A stretch of DNA of 64,000 nucleotides from Anaerolineales bacterium (GTDB lineage: Bacteria; Chloroflexota; Anaerolineae; Anaerolineales; UBA4823), in assembly GCA_016929095.1 (NCBI GenBank), contig JAFGJM010000050.1, forward strand, positions 1 to 64,000, read 5' to 3'. Position 1 is the first letter of the stretch. Every line of letters starts with the position of its first letter. The notes beneath the pieces are model-generated. The model saw only the letters and a program-made list of their open reading frames with translations, searched no databases and had not been told where the DNA came from. This document shows, piece by piece, positions 34,454 to 43,231 of this stretch. The position numbers were made by a program, and so were the translations under genes.

Positions 34454-35020
34454 TTATGGGAGAAAAAATATTATCGAATGAGGATTTGGAACGTTCCCCG
34501 AGGTTGTTGTCTCGGTGAGCGTCGGTTCAATTTCCGGTGAAGAAGTACTGGTAGGAGTCATGGGCTGTGTTTCTGTAGCGCTTGGAGCCAGGGTAGCTGA
34601 AGGCTCGATTGTATTTGTAGGGAGCATTGTGTATGTTTGCGTAGGCTCGAAAGTAAGCGTAAACGTCGGGCTGATAGTGGGGGTCATGGTAGATGTATTT
34701 GTTTTCGTTATCGTTGGTGTGCGCGATGCCGTCATCGAAGGTGTGGTTGAAATCGTTGGTGTATCGGTGGATGTGATTGTGGGCGTTTCAGTCCAATCCG
34801 CACCATATTCAGTCGCCGTGGCGGTAGGCGATAGCCAGGGTGTTTGTGAAGGCGTCTTGCTGGCTGTGCGCGTGACAGTTATCGTAAGTGTTACCGACCG
34901 CCCGCGAGTTAATCGCTGACTGGCAATGATCGACCCAAAACAATAACAAGGCAAGGTAGCTAAAATAATACTGATCAATGTAAGACGTATTCGCCTTGTA
35001 AAGCTCGGGTCACGATTCAT
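34454..35020 (-). CDS. Thr/Ser/Pro-rich single-pass protein, unknown function
   Basis: 188 aa. A basic start (RDPSFTRRIR) and one hydrophobic segment (about 12-33) form a signal anchor; from about residue 42 to 172 the chain is an irregular repeat of T-x-T-P-T/S units with very few charges, like a mucin-type stalk. The end (IIFFLP) is hydrophobic. No catalytic motif. The opposite strand is also open over most of it, reflecting the repetitive codons. It heads the M42 operon and could be an extended, perhaps glycosylated, surface stalk. Confidence 0.6.
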   Translation of the reverse strand: MNRDPSFTRRIRLTLISIILATLPCYCFGSIIASQRLTRGRSVTLTITVTRTASKTPSQTPWLSPTATATEYGADWTETPTITSTDTPTISTTPSMTASRTPTITKTNTSTMTPTISPTFTLTFEPTQTYTMLPTNTIEPSATLAPSATETQPMTPTSTSSPEIEPTLTETTTSGNVPNPHSIIFFLP

Positions 35021-35099
35021 GCCATATCCTTATAATGGATAGATGATAACACTTCGTTGTAAACGTGGCAAGTCATATAAAATATGGTAAAAATAGCTG

Positions 35100-35840
35100 A
35101 TGAACTGGATTTATCTGTCTCCCCATTTCGATGATGCGGCGCTATCCTGCGGCGGTTTAATATGGGAGCAAACTCATACAGGTGATGAAGTGAGTTTGTG
35201 GACAATTTTTGCCGGAAAACCCGTTCAATATCCTCGGTCGCCAATAATAGATGAGTTACACACCCGATGGGGTTCTGGTCTGCAGGCAACCGATATGCGT
35301 ATGAATGAAGATATTCAATCCTGCCGTTTACTCCATGCCTCGTACCACCATTTAAATTGGCTCGATTGCATATACCGGGTGGATCATCAAGGCGCCCCAT
35401 TATATCCCTCGCAGGATTCGCTTTTTGGAAAATTGAATGAATATGAAGCTGCTTTCGCGGATATTCTCGCACAAGAAATCGAACCGTTAATCCCCCCACA
35501 AGCGCAAGTGGTTTGCCCCCTGGCTATTGGGAATCACATCGATCACCAATTAACCCGTCAAGCCATCACAAAAATTGGAAGGGATACCTGGTTCTATGCA
35601 GATTTCCCTTATATATTAAAAAACCAGGCAGAGATTTCGAATTATATTGAAAAAGATTGGATAGCTGAAACATATCCAATATCAGAAAGTGGATTTCAAG
35701 CCTGGATAAGAAGCGTGTTGGCGCACCGCTCTCAACTTAGTTCTTTTTGGAAAAATACCCAAAAAATGGAAAACGACTTTCGGCAATTTCTCCAAATTCA
35801 TCAGGGGATTACTCTGTGGCATTCGCATTCAATTCACTGA
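35100..35840 (+). CDS. PIG-L family deacetylase (LmbE-like)
   Basis: Zinc-dependent N-deacetylase fold acting on GlcNAc-type or related amides. The N-terminal signature SPHFDDAALSCGG gives H9, D11 and D12, and the third zinc ligand lies in the GNHIDHQLTRQA motif. 246 aa, close to family length. It is transcribed divergently from the Thr-rich gene. No ribosome site precedes the ATG, and an AT-rich stretch runs right up to it, so the mRNA may have a very short leader. Substrate cannot be assigned. Confidence 0.88.
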   Translation: MNWIYLSPHFDDAALSCGGLIWEQTHTGDEVSLWTIFAGKPVQYPRSPIIDELHTRWGSGLQATDMRMNEDIQSCRLLHASYHHLNWLDCIYRVDHQGAPLYPSQDSLFGKLNEYEAAFADILAQEIEPLIPPQAQVVCPLAIGNHIDHQLTRQAITKIGRDTWFYADFPYILKNQAEISNYIEKDWIAETYPISESGFQAWIRSVLAHRSQLSSFWKNTQKMENDFRQFLQIHQGITLWHSHSIH

Positions 35841-35847
35841 ACGAATC

Positions 35848-35876
35848 TTGCATTTCATTTGTGTTTATGTTAAAAT
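35848..35876 (+). promoter_or_regulatory. housekeeping promoter of greA
   Basis: TTGCAT (35848-35853), 17-bp spacer, TAAAAT (35871-35876). The expected start near 35883 coincides with the first base of a stable hairpin, leaving a leader of about 120 nt before the greA ATG. Confidence 0.75.
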
Positions 35877-35882
35877 GCCTGC

Positions 35883-35987
35883 GCGGCGAGATAGGAAGCT
35901 TCTAATTCCCATACCGCCGCATAGTATTTTGGATGAACACCCTCCTGGTAAAACCAAACCCACCGGGAGGAGTGATTTTTTCTAATC
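35883..35987 (+). promoter_or_regulatory. structured greA leader with a terminator-like hairpin
   Basis: Hairpin 1 pairs GCGGC (35883-35887) with GCCGC (35916-35920), with an inner GGAA/TTCC stem. Hairpin 2 pairs CCTCCTGG with CCGGGAGG (about 35941-35972) and is followed by AGTGATTTTTTC, a terminator-like arrangement before the gene. The AGAGGAGGAAGC ribosome site follows. Premature termination here could give a short leader RNA. Confidence 0.55.
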
Positions 35988-36005
35988 GGCAAAGAGGAGG
36001 AAGCA

Positions 36006-36467
36006 ATGCCCCCCTCATTTTTAACCCGAGAGGGCTTTCAGAAGTTACAAGAAGAACTCGATTACCTGCGCACGATCAAACGTCAGGAGGTCGCCAATCG
36101 CCTGCACGAAGCGATGGAAGGTGGCGAGCTTATTGAAGATGCCGAATATGAAGCCGCGAAAAACGAGCAGGCTTTCGTCGAAGGTCGCATTCAGGAATTG
36201 GAGATCTTGCTAGCCAATGCACGCGTCATCGAAGGCACCGGCAAGTCAGAAACGGTTCAAATCGGAGCTAGGGTGACCATCCGGGAAGATGATAACGAAC
36301 CGGAAGAATATATCATCGTTGGACCGGCAGAAGCCAATCCGCGAAATGGACGGGTATCCAATGAATCCCCCCTGGGGCGAGCGCTTATGGATCATCGCGC
36401 CGGCGACCAGATCCACGTCGAAGCGCCGGGTGGTTCATTTACTGTCCAATTATTGAAGGTGGAATAA
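36006..36467 (+). CDS. greA: transcription elongation factor GreA
   Basis: Rescues backtracked RNA polymerase by stimulating transcript cleavage. The N-terminal coiled coil (about 1-75) carries the acidic tip (EDAEYEAAKNEQAF), whose D and E residues enter the secondary channel; the C-terminal FKBP-like domain has VGPAEANPRNGRVSNESPLGRALMDHRAGD. 153 aa is usual. GGAGGAAGCA precedes the ATG. A strong terminator follows. Confidence 0.95.
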   Translation: MPPSFLTREGFQKLQEELDYLRTIKRQEVANRLHEAMEGGELIEDAEYEAAKNEQAFVEGRIQELEILLANARVIEGTGKSETVQIGARVTIREDDNEPEEYIIVGPAEANPRNGRVSNESPLGRALMDHRAGDQIHVEAPGGSFTVQLLKVE

Positions 36468-36486
36468 TATTGGGGCGCAGCAATAA

Positions 36487-36526
36487 GCCCCGCGCAATAC
36501 AATCTTGCGCGGGGCTTTTATTATTT
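36487..36526 (+). terminator. intrinsic terminator after greA
   Basis: Perfect 11-bp GC-rich stem (GCCCCGCGCAA 36487-36497 / TTGCGCGGGGC 36505-36515), 7-nt loop, then TTTTATTATTTAT. Confidence 0.93.
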
Positions 36527-36695
36527 ATATGACATTGCTCGATGAGCAGTGAATAGAGAGCAGGCATTTTGGTATATAGTGATCAGTGAAGAGACTCATG
36601 AGAAATAATATAGGATAATGAATTCTATGTATAATTTGCTGATTTCTATTTTCCTGTTTTTTACACAGCATTTATTATTACGATTGGAGTGATCT

Positions 36696-38222
36696 ATGTC
36701 AAGCGATTATTCAAATTTAGAGAAAATCCGCCTGGAGAAATTGACGCGCCTGAGAAAACAAGGTATCGAACCCTACCCCACACGTGCACATCGCACTCAC
36801 ACCAGCAAAACCGCAATACATCTATTTGAGCAAACAGAATCTGAAGGGAACGCATCTGGCAGCGTTATTACCCTGGCAGGGCGTATTCGCTCCATGCGCG
36901 CCATGGGAAAAATCACCTTTGCACATATCGAAGACGGCGATGGGAAAATTCAATTATTTTTACGAGCCAATGACCTGGGAGAAGACGCCTTAAATTTGTT
37001 CAACCGGGAATTCGATCTGGGTGATTTCATACAGGCAAGTGGTGAATTGTTCCGCACCAAAACCGGCGAGATCACGCTGCGGGTAAACGAATATCGCTTA
37101 TTGGCCAAAGCGGTCACCCCGTTACCGGCTGCAAAAGATGAAGAAGTGGACGGTAAAATTGTCCGTCATACCGCATTGAGTGATCCGGAGATGCGTTACC
37201 GTCAGCGCTATGCCGATCTGGCGATCAACCCCGATGTCCGGGAGATTTTCCGCAAGCGAGCTGCCATTATGCGCGCCTTACGAGAATTTCTGGATAATAA
37301 CGCTTTCCTGGAAGTAGAAACGCCGATTTTACAACCCATTTATGGCGGGGCTGCGGCGCGACCTTTTACCACTTTCCATAACCAGCTAAAACAAAACCTG
37401 TTCTTGCGTATTTCTTTTGAGTTGTATCTCAAACGTTTATTGGTGGGAAACATCGAAAGGGTATATGAAATCGGCAGAGATTTTCGTAACGAAGGCGTCG
37501 ATCGCACCCATAATCCGGAATTCACACAATTGGAATTTTACATGGCTTATGCCGATTATGAAAAGGTGATGGAATTCACCGAAGATATGTTGGTTTTCAC
37601 CGCCGATCAGGTGCTGGGTAAACGTACCTTGATCTACCAGGGGCAGGAAATTAATCTTGAACCGCCCTGGCGGAGGGTGGAATTGGCGCAGGGGATCCTG
37701 GAAGTGACCGGTGTGGATATTGACGCCTATTCCACTGCCGAAAGCCTGGCTGCCGCCATGCAGGATAAAGATTTGCCGGTAGAGCCCCAGGCGACGCGCG
37801 GCAGATTGATCGACAATATGCTGGGTGATTACCTCACACCCACCTTGATACAGCCTACATTTGTCTATAATTACCCGCGCGATATCTCTCCCCTGGCAAA
37901 AAGTAAACCGGAAAATCCTTCTATCGTCGAGCGTTTCGAAGGGTACATCGCCGGTATGGAATTATGCAATGCCTTCACCGAGCTGAACGACCCCTTGGAC
38001 CAGGAAGCACGTTTCCTGGAAATGGGTCGTGATTATGACGCCGAAGACGAAGAGCGACATCCTATGGACGAAGATTACCTGCGCGCCATGCGTTATGGCA
38101 TGCCCCCCAATGGCGGCTTTGGCATGGGAATTGACCGCCTGACCATGCTGTTTACAGATTGCCCAAACATTCGCGAGGTGATTATGTTCCCCCATTTACG
38201 CGAGCAAGATATGGAGGCTTGA
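36696..38222 (+). CDS. lysS: lysyl-tRNA synthetase, class II
   Basis: Charges tRNA-Lys. The N-terminal OB-fold anticodon-binding domain (about 55-150, GRIRSMRAMGKITFAHIEDGDGKIQLF) is followed by the class II catalytic core: motif 1 near FLDNNAFLEVETPIL, motif 2 FRNEGVDRTHNPEFTQLEFY, motif 3 GFGMGIDRLTMLFT. 508 aa, normal. Start supported by a TTGGAG site. The gene's last codons contain the -35 box of the serS promoter. Confidence 0.96.
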   Translation: MSSDYSNLEKIRLEKLTRLRKQGIEPYPTRAHRTHTSKTAIHLFEQTESEGNASGSVITLAGRIRSMRAMGKITFAHIEDGDGKIQLFLRANDLGEDALNLFNREFDLGDFIQASGELFRTKTGEITLRVNEYRLLAKAVTPLPAAKDEEVDGKIVRHTALSDPEMRYRQRYADLAINPDVREIFRKRAAIMRALREFLDNNAFLEVETPILQPIYGGAAARPFTTFHNQLKQNLFLRISFELYLKRLLVGNIERVYEIGRDFRNEGVDRTHNPEFTQLEFYMAYADYEKVMEFTEDMLVFTADQVLGKRTLIYQGQEINLEPPWRRVELAQGILEVTGVDIDAYSTAESLAAAMQDKDLPVEPQATRGRLIDNMLGDYLTPTLIQPTFVYNYPRDISPLAKSKPENPSIVERFEGYIAGMELCNAFTELNDPLDQEARFLEMGRDYDAEDEERHPMDEDYLRAMRYGMPPNGGFGMGIDRLTMLFTDCPNIREVIMFPHLREQDMEA

Positions 38223-38246
38223 CAGGGGTTTATCCTTGGGTATAAT
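38219..38246 (+). promoter_or_regulatory. promoter of the T-box/serS transcript
   Basis: Consensus TTGACA (38219-38224) overlapping the lysS stop codon, 16-bp spacer and consensus TATAAT (38241-38246). Predicted start near 38253. Confidence 0.9.
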
Positions 38247-38252
38247 CGCAGC

Positions 38253-38530
38253 AACCAATATGATTAATTGCTTGCACGGAACCAAGTATTCAACGGGCTT
38301 TGCAGAGAATCGCCGGCTGGTGCAAGGCGAGATGACCCGATGAAGAAATCCACTCCGTCTGCCTGAAAAACGGCAGGTTGCTCCTGCAGGGGTAACGTTA
38401 ATGAAAACGGTTACCGTAAAGGAGATCGGGTATGCCCGTTAGCGCTGAATTGAGGTCATTCGCCTGGCGAGTGATAAAAGCAGGTGGCACCACGAGCGCC
38501 CCCTCGTCCTGCACGGATGAGGGGCGTTTT
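38253..38530 (+). promoter_or_regulatory. T-box riboswitch controlling serS
   Basis: Leader RNA that reads the charging state of tRNA-Ser. The T-box core AGGTGGCACCACG lies at 38482-38494, and a terminator stem (38497-38526) followed by TTTT ends just before the gene. A compact Stem I is closed by GCAGA (38302-38306) with TCTGC (38358-38362), contains the AGAGA and GGCTGGTGCAAG motifs, and places GAAATCCACTCC on its 3' side; the specifier would be TCC (38349-38351), a serine codon followed by the usual A. Two further hairpins (GGCAG; GGTAAC/GTTACC) lie between Stem I and the T-box. Confidence 0.93.
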
Positions 38531-38555
38531 ATCATACGTTCACGGAGGTGCAATT

Positions 38556-39824
38556 ATGATTGATCTAAATATTATTCGGGAACAGCCAGAACTGATAAAA
38601 AAATCGTTATCTGATCGGCAAATGGAAATTTCTCCTGTAGACCTCATCATACAATTGGATGAGAAACGACGGGAAATCATTCAACAGGTAGAAACACTGA
38701 AAGCCGAACGTAATGCGGTATCGAAAGAAATCGGTAGAATGAAAGACCCACTTGCCCGCCAAGAAAAAATCGATGCCATGAAAAAAGTGGGAGACCAGAT
38801 AACGGAGTTAGATGAACAATTACGCAAGGTTGAAACGGATCTCAATGACACACTGGCAGTTATCCCCAACATACCTGATGAACGCGTGCCCTATGGAAAA
38901 GATGAAAATGAGAATGTGGTATCGCGCACAGTAGGAGACATCCCCAAATTCGATTTTGAACCTCAGCCGCATTGGGAACTGGGTCCCCGTTTGGGAATTA
39001 TCAATTTCGAACAAGGGGTTAAGATCACCGGCTCCCGTTTCTATGTGCTAAGCGGCGCCGGAGCTCGTTTACAGCGCGCCCTCATCGCCTGGATGCTCGA
39101 CCTGCACGTTCGCCAGGGTTACACCGAAAAGTACACCCCCTTCATGGTCAAAGGCGAAACGTTGTTTGGCGCCGGGCAGCTCCCTAAATTCCAGGACAAT
39201 CTGTATAAAGATCACGAAGAAGATTTGTGGATGGTGCCTACCGCCGAGGTGCCTCTCACCGGACTGCATATGAATGATGTGATCGATGAAGCTGACCTGC
39301 CTATTCATTATGCCGCCTACACGCCTTGTTTCCGCCGTGAAAAGATGAGTGCTGGCAGGGATGTACGCGGCATAAAACGCGGCCATCAATTCGATAAAGT
39401 CGAAATGTATAAATTTTGCAAACCCGAACATTCGAATGATGAGCTGGAAAAGATGAGACAAGATGCCGAGCAAACCTGCGCCGAATTAGGACTCACCTAT
39501 CGAGTATTGCAGCTTTGCAGCGGCGACCTGGGTTTTGGCTCCAGTATGACCTATGATATCGAAGTTTGGGCGCCTGGCTGCAATGAATGGCTGGAAGTTT
39601 CCTCGCTATCCAATGTGACCGATTTTCAAGCGCGGCGCGCCAATATCAAATACCGCCCAACCGATGGCGGTAAATTACGTTTTGTTCACACCCTCAACGG
39701 CTCGGGGCTGGGTATGCCGCGCACCTTAATCGCCGTGCTGGAAAATTACCAGCAGGCTGACGGATCGATCGCCGTACCGGAGGTATTAAAACCCTGGATG
39801 GGTGGAATTGAAGTGATCAAGTGA
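38556..39824 (+). CDS. serS: seryl-tRNA synthetase
   Basis: The ATG at 38556 follows GGAGGTG; the frame is open 72 bp further upstream, but that part is the T-box terminator. The product is 422 aa. The N-terminal two-helix coiled-coil arm (about 28-105) that grips the long variable arm of tRNA-Ser is clear, followed by the class II core: [10 protein letters not shown], motif 2 [26 protein letters not shown], and motif 3 near [20 protein letters not shown]. Expression is controlled by the T-box; it is followed after 4 bp by the DUF456 gene. Confidence 0.96.
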   Translation: MIDLNIIREQPELIKKSLSDRQMEISPVDLIIQLDEKRREIIQQVETLKAERNAVSKEIGRMKDPLARQEKIDAMKKVGDQITELDEQLRKVETDLNDTLAVIPNIPDERVPYGKDENENVVSRTVGDIPKFDFEPQPHWELGPRLGIINFEQGVKITGSRFYVLSGAGARLQRALIAWMLDLHVRQGYTEKYTPFMVKGETLFGAGQLPKFQDNLYKDHEEDLWMVPTAEVPLTGLHMNDVIDEADLPIHYAAYTPCFRREKMSAGRDVRGIKRGHQFDKVEMYKFCKPEHSNDELEKMRQDAEQTCAELGLTYRVLQLCSGDLGFGSSMTYDIEVWAPGCNEWLEVSSLSNVTDFQARRANIKYRPTDGGKLRFVHTLNGSGLGMPRTLIAVLENYQQADGSIAVPEVLKPWMGGIEVIK

Positions 39825-39828
39825 CACT

Positions 39829-40326
39829 ATGCCTGATTGGTTGAACACAACAATATTTTGGTTGATCCAAATCATCATGTTGGTCGGTTTATTTGGATTG
39901 GTTGTGCCGGTTTACCCCGGGATTGTCATCATGTGGCTGGCAAGCCTGGGATACGGCATTGTAAACGGTTTTTCATCCCTGGGTATTGGCTTATTTGTGG
40001 TAATTACCCTGCTCATGCTGGTCGGAACGGTTATCGATAACGTATTAATGGGCGCCGGGGCGCGTCAGGGGGGCGCTTCCTGGCTTACCATTGGTGTGGC
40101 TTTAGCCGCCGGTATCATCGGTACCATCGCTTTTCCACCCATTGGCGGATTTATAGCCGCACCGTTAGGTGTTTTATTACTTGAATATGCCCGCACTTCG
40201 GACATTAAAACCGCCTGGCAATCTTTGCGCGGCCTGGCAACCGGTTTAGGGCTTTCTGTAGTCGTTAAATTGGGACTTGGGTTGTTGATAATGATTTTAT
40301 GGTGGTTATGGGTATGGAAGGGTTGA
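39829..40326 (+). CDS. DUF456 family membrane protein
   Basis: 165-aa protein of hydrophobic segments and glycine-rich loops, with the family pattern GLFGLVVPVYPGIVIMWLASLGYGI near the N-terminus and the AFPPIGGFIAAPLGVLLLEYAR segment. About four to five TM helices. Function unknown. It begins 4 bp after serS and should be co-transcribed with it, so also falls under T-box control. Convergent with the HEAT-repeat gene 6 bp downstream; no terminator is seen. Confidence 0.88.
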   Translation: MPDWLNTTIFWLIQIIMLVGLFGLVVPVYPGIVIMWLASLGYGIVNGFSSLGIGLFVVITLLMLVGTVIDNVLMGAGARQGGASWLTIGVALAAGIIGTIAFPPIGGFIAAPLGVLLLEYARTSDIKTAWQSLRGLATGLGLSVVVKLGLGLLIMILWWLWVWKG

Positions 40327-40332
40327 ATTTTA

Positions 40333-40932
40333 TTACGGTTTGAAATAAACCATACCCATTCCCATCCGTTCAAAGCCTTCATTTGCCCAGTATTCCATCA
40401 TTACTGAGTCTTCTTTACACACTTCCAACAAAGTAACCGCGGCGCGCGGGTCGGCGATCAGCGCCAGGGCGCGCACGGCTTCTAATCGGGCAGCCTGCTT
40501 AGCCGTCTTTACCACTTCTAATAAAGGTAAAACCGCCGCTTCGCCGATGGCGATCAATGTATTGGCAGCCAGGTGCATTAATATTGGATTCTCTGAAGAT
40601 AGCGCGTTGATCAATCCTGGTATAGCTCGCGCATCCGGATGGTTATACAAAGCCAAAGCCGCACATTGACGCACTTCTACATCCGTGTCCCCCAGCATCT
40701 TTATCAAATACGGTTGAATCTTTGCATCTTCAAATTCAGACAGTGCACGTGTTGCCCACCAGCGCCTGTCGCTTTCAAAATTATCCAATAAAATGACCAA
40801 AGCTTCCATGGCCGGTTCCCCAAGCTTAACTAAATAGGGAATAGCGGCTTCGGCGCGCTGATCGTCTTCACTGGTTAACTCAACCAGTAATGACTGTATT
40901 TCATCCATATAATACATCACTATACTATTCAC
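40333..40932 (-). CDS. HEAT-repeat protein
   Basis: About 199 aa built from five or so HEAT/PBS-lyase-type helical repeats with the recurring pattern A-P-L-x-LL-D-D-x-VR-AA-AL (for example MLGDTDVEVRQCAALALYN and AVRALALIADPRAAVTLLEV). A protein-interaction scaffold without catalytic residues. The GTG start at 40932 overlaps the Trm112-like gene by 8 bp; an in-frame ATG at 40908 (MDEIQ) is an equally plausible start, and neither has a clear ribosome site. Confidence 0.82.
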   Translation of the reverse strand: MNSIVMYYMDEIQSLLVELTSEDDQRAEAAIPYLVKLGEPAMEALVILLDNFESDRRWWATRALSEFEDAKIQPYLIKMLGDTDVEVRQCAALALYNHPDARAIPGLINALSSENPILMHLAANTLIAIGEAAVLPLLEVVKTAKQAARLEAVRALALIADPRAAVTLLEVCKEDSVMMEYWANEGFERMGMGMVYFKP

Positions 40933-41143
40933 CCGGCGGGGGGATGGGTAAGTCTTTCACCGCAGTGTTAATCCACTTGTCACCCTCATCGATAAGCATC
41001 ACCGGGATATCCTGTCGAATGGGGTATTTCCTGCCGCAATCCCGGCACACCAGCCAGGCATCCTGAATATAATCTAATAAACCTTCTTTTTCCCGCACAC
41101 ACGCCGGGCAGCGTAAGATCTCTAATAATTCTTGACTGACCAT
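40925..41143 (-). CDS. Trm112/UPF0434-like zinc-ribbon protein
   Basis: 72-aa small protein with the family layout: LLEILRCPACV at the N-terminus, a second knuckle VCRDCGRKYPIRQDIPVMLIDE, giving two CXXC pairs for zinc. In eukaryotes and some archaea Trm112 activates methyltransferases; in bacteria the partner is usually unknown. Start preceded by AGGAGA. It overlaps the HEAT-repeat gene by 8 bp, suggesting a shared operon and perhaps a complex. Confidence 0.85.
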   Translation of the reverse strand: MVSQELLEILRCPACVREKEGLLDYIQDAWLVCRDCGRKYPIRQDIPVMLIDEGDKWINTAVKDLPIPPPGE

Positions 41144-41329
41144 ATGCCTCTCCTGAATAATTTCAATTTTTAAGTCTATACCCCTTCCCCGGAATTAGGC
41201 GCAGGGATATCACACATTCAACAAGTGGTGCATCTACAAAAATCTAGTTATGCTTTTGGTTTCGCCCATTATTTTAAGCAATTAAACCATGAAAATCCTG
41301 CTAATTTATCATTTCCTTCATCATTTATA

Positions 41330-43231
41330 TCACGGCATCGGGACAATGTTTTTCGTTAACTTCTTCAAATTCGTTCCCGGACCGTATTCATAAACTGCCT
41401 GCCAGGGAATATAGTGAGTATAGTATGAATCCTCAAAATATACTTCCCCATTTTTATATACCGTGCGATTCACCGTAACATCCGCGCCGGCTACTTCCCA
41501 TTCCACTTGTTCGACTTCATTTTTATCCAGATCCGGATTTTCTTTTAGAACAGGATCACCGGGCTCGACGATATTGGTCAAGCCGCTGGTCTCCCAGTTT
41601 ACTTCGCGGCCATCCGAGGTGGAATAAAACTTCCAGGTCAGTGTACGGGCAGCGGCGTTCACGTATGTCTCCATCAACAGCCAGTATGGGGTATCATTGG
41701 TGAACTTAAAATCCACGACCGGGGCAAATACGGTGGCATCCAAACCCGCCATGCTTTCATCGACGCTTCCGCTGGCTTCGTACTCATAATAAGATACACG
41801 GTATGCGTGAGGGTACCTCTCCACAATCGGATAACCGGCAAAAAATGCGGTTCGGAACAGCGTTGTGCTCACCTGGCATACACCGCCGCCGACCCCCTTG
41901 ATGGTTTGATTGCCAAAGATGATCAGCGCTTCAGCGTAGCCTGTATCCAGGCTGACATCGCCCAGGGTATCCACCATGGAAAAAGTGGAATGAGGCGCGA
42001 CCAATATGCCATGAAAACGAGCTGAGGCGGTTTTGATATTCTGGATACGTTCAGCGCTTGAGCCATAGAAATACGAAATTTGCCTGCCGACCAGCTCGGT
42101 GATACCTAATTCTTCTGCCGTCATCGTATCGGGAATGCCAGGTTCGGAAATATCAACCGCTAAGTCAATTCGATGCTGCCCTGAAGCCAGTCCCTCGTTA
42201 ATTTGCTTTATACTTTCAGGGATATTTAATGAGCGTCCGGTAATCGATGCCTGTATCACATCCAATTGCCGGGTTTCATCATTGAAGACGAAGCGGGCGT
42301 CTTCCGGCTGCCGCTCTACTTGCGGGGCGATGCCTGCCAGGGTGGTTTCCAATGCGTCTGTTTCTATAACCACCTGGTATTGGGCGCTCGTTCCATCATT
42401 TTGTTTGAAGATAGTCAGCATTTGTGCTAATTGTTCCCGATTTATTACCCAGGGTTCCGGATCGCCCTCTTGCATTTTGGGAATCTGTAAAACCAGCGAT
42501 GCGCTCAAAATTTGCCGGGCTTTTTCTGCCTGGGCGCTGGCATCCAAGATATCCGGCGGAAATTCAGTTACGCTTAGTACAACTTCACCGTCTTTCAATG
42601 CCTGCAAGCTTGGATAAATATCAGATATTGCTGCCGAAATATCCAATGCATAACCAATTTGACCCGGCGTCGCATTCACCTCCACACCATTTACAGCCAA
42701 AGAAGCTTCCACAGCAGGGGTATCAATTTGGGCGGCGATATTTGATAAATAATACCGGGCTGATTGCTCGTCGAAAACGAATTGCGCAGGTATGTTGGCG
42801 CCAAAAAACAAGGCTCGTACCTGTAAAATCGGCTTTCGCAACAATCCTTCCTGCCTGCCATATTGATAAGCCAAAGCCGCGCTGCCCTCCGCATCTAAAA
42901 ATAATCCCACATCTTTCGGCGCTGTCGTCCACACTTTATTGTCATAACGGAAAGCGATCTTCCCGTTTGCCGGGTAGGATATGCTTTCTGCTAATCGCTC
43001 GCTGGCTTCTGCTATTTCCAGACCGCTCAGGTTGATCCCCTCCACTGTCACACCCGGGTAAATTTTGCCCGAATAGATCAAACTATAACCTACCGCGCCA
43101 ACCAGTGAAAAAAATAAATATAAGAGTGCTCCGCATAATAACGCCGCCATGATCTGTGCTGCCAGAATATCTAAACGCGGTGAGGCTGCACTCTTTCTCC
43201 TTTGGTAACTGGTAGGAAATTGATGATTCAT
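41330..43231 (-). CDS. VanW family protein with peptidoglycan-binding-like domains
   Basis: 633 aa. One TM helix (about 28-53), then two copies of the putative peptidoglycan-binding domain (YPGVTVEGINLSGLEIAEASERL; VEASLAVNGVEVNATPGQIGYALD), a middle segment, and the VanW domain (about 400-530) with the signature STFSMVDTLGDVSLDTGYAEALII, GVGGGVCQVSTTLFRTAFFAGYPIVERYPHAY and DATVF. VanW is found in some vancomycin-resistance clusters, but its biochemistry is unsettled; here no van ligase genes accompany it. Likely extracytoplasmic and cell-wall related. Confidence 0.9.
   Translation of the reverse strand: MNHQFPTSYQRRKSAASPRLDILAAQIMAALLCGALLYLFFSLVGAVGYSLIYSGKIYPGVTVEGINLSGLEIAEASERLAESISYPANGKIAFRYDNKVWTTAPKDVGLFLDAEGSAALAYQYGRQEGLLRKPILQVRALFFGANIPAQFVFDEQSARYYLSNIAAQIDTPAVEASLAVNGVEVNATPGQIGYALDISAAISDIYPSLQALKDGEVVLSVTEFPPDILDASAQAEKARQILSASLVLQIPKMQEGDPEPWVINREQLAQMLTIFKQNDGTSAQYQVVIETDALETTLAGIAPQVERQPEDARFVFNDETRQLDVIQASITGRSLNIPESIKQINEGLASGQHRIDLAVDISEPGIPDTMTAEELGITELVGRQISYFYGSSAERIQNIKTASARFHGILVAPHSTFSMVDTLGDVSLDTGYAEALIIFGNQTIKGVGGGVCQVSTTLFRTAFFAGYPIVERYPHAYRVSYYEYEASGSVDESMAGLDATVFAPVVDFKFTNDTPYWLLMETYVNAAARTLTWKFYSTSDGREVNWETSGLTNIVEPGDPVLKENPDLDKNEVEQVEWEVAGADVTVNRTVYKNGEVYFEDSYYTHYIPWQAVYEYGPGTNLKKLTKNIVPMP

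Noticed and set aside
34515-34919. 134-codon plus-strand frame opposite the Thr-rich protein
   Set aside because: It is a repetitive Val/Gly-rich mirror of the T-P-T codons. The minus strand has a signal anchor and a place in an operon.
38484-38555. Longer serS start within the same frame
   Set aside because: These codons are the T-box and terminator; the GGAGGTG site belongs to the ATG at 38556.
41330-43231. Vancomycin-resistance cluster because of VanW
   Set aside because: No vanH, vanA/B, vanX, vanR or vanS genes are nearby; VanW domains are common in unrelated cell-wall proteins.
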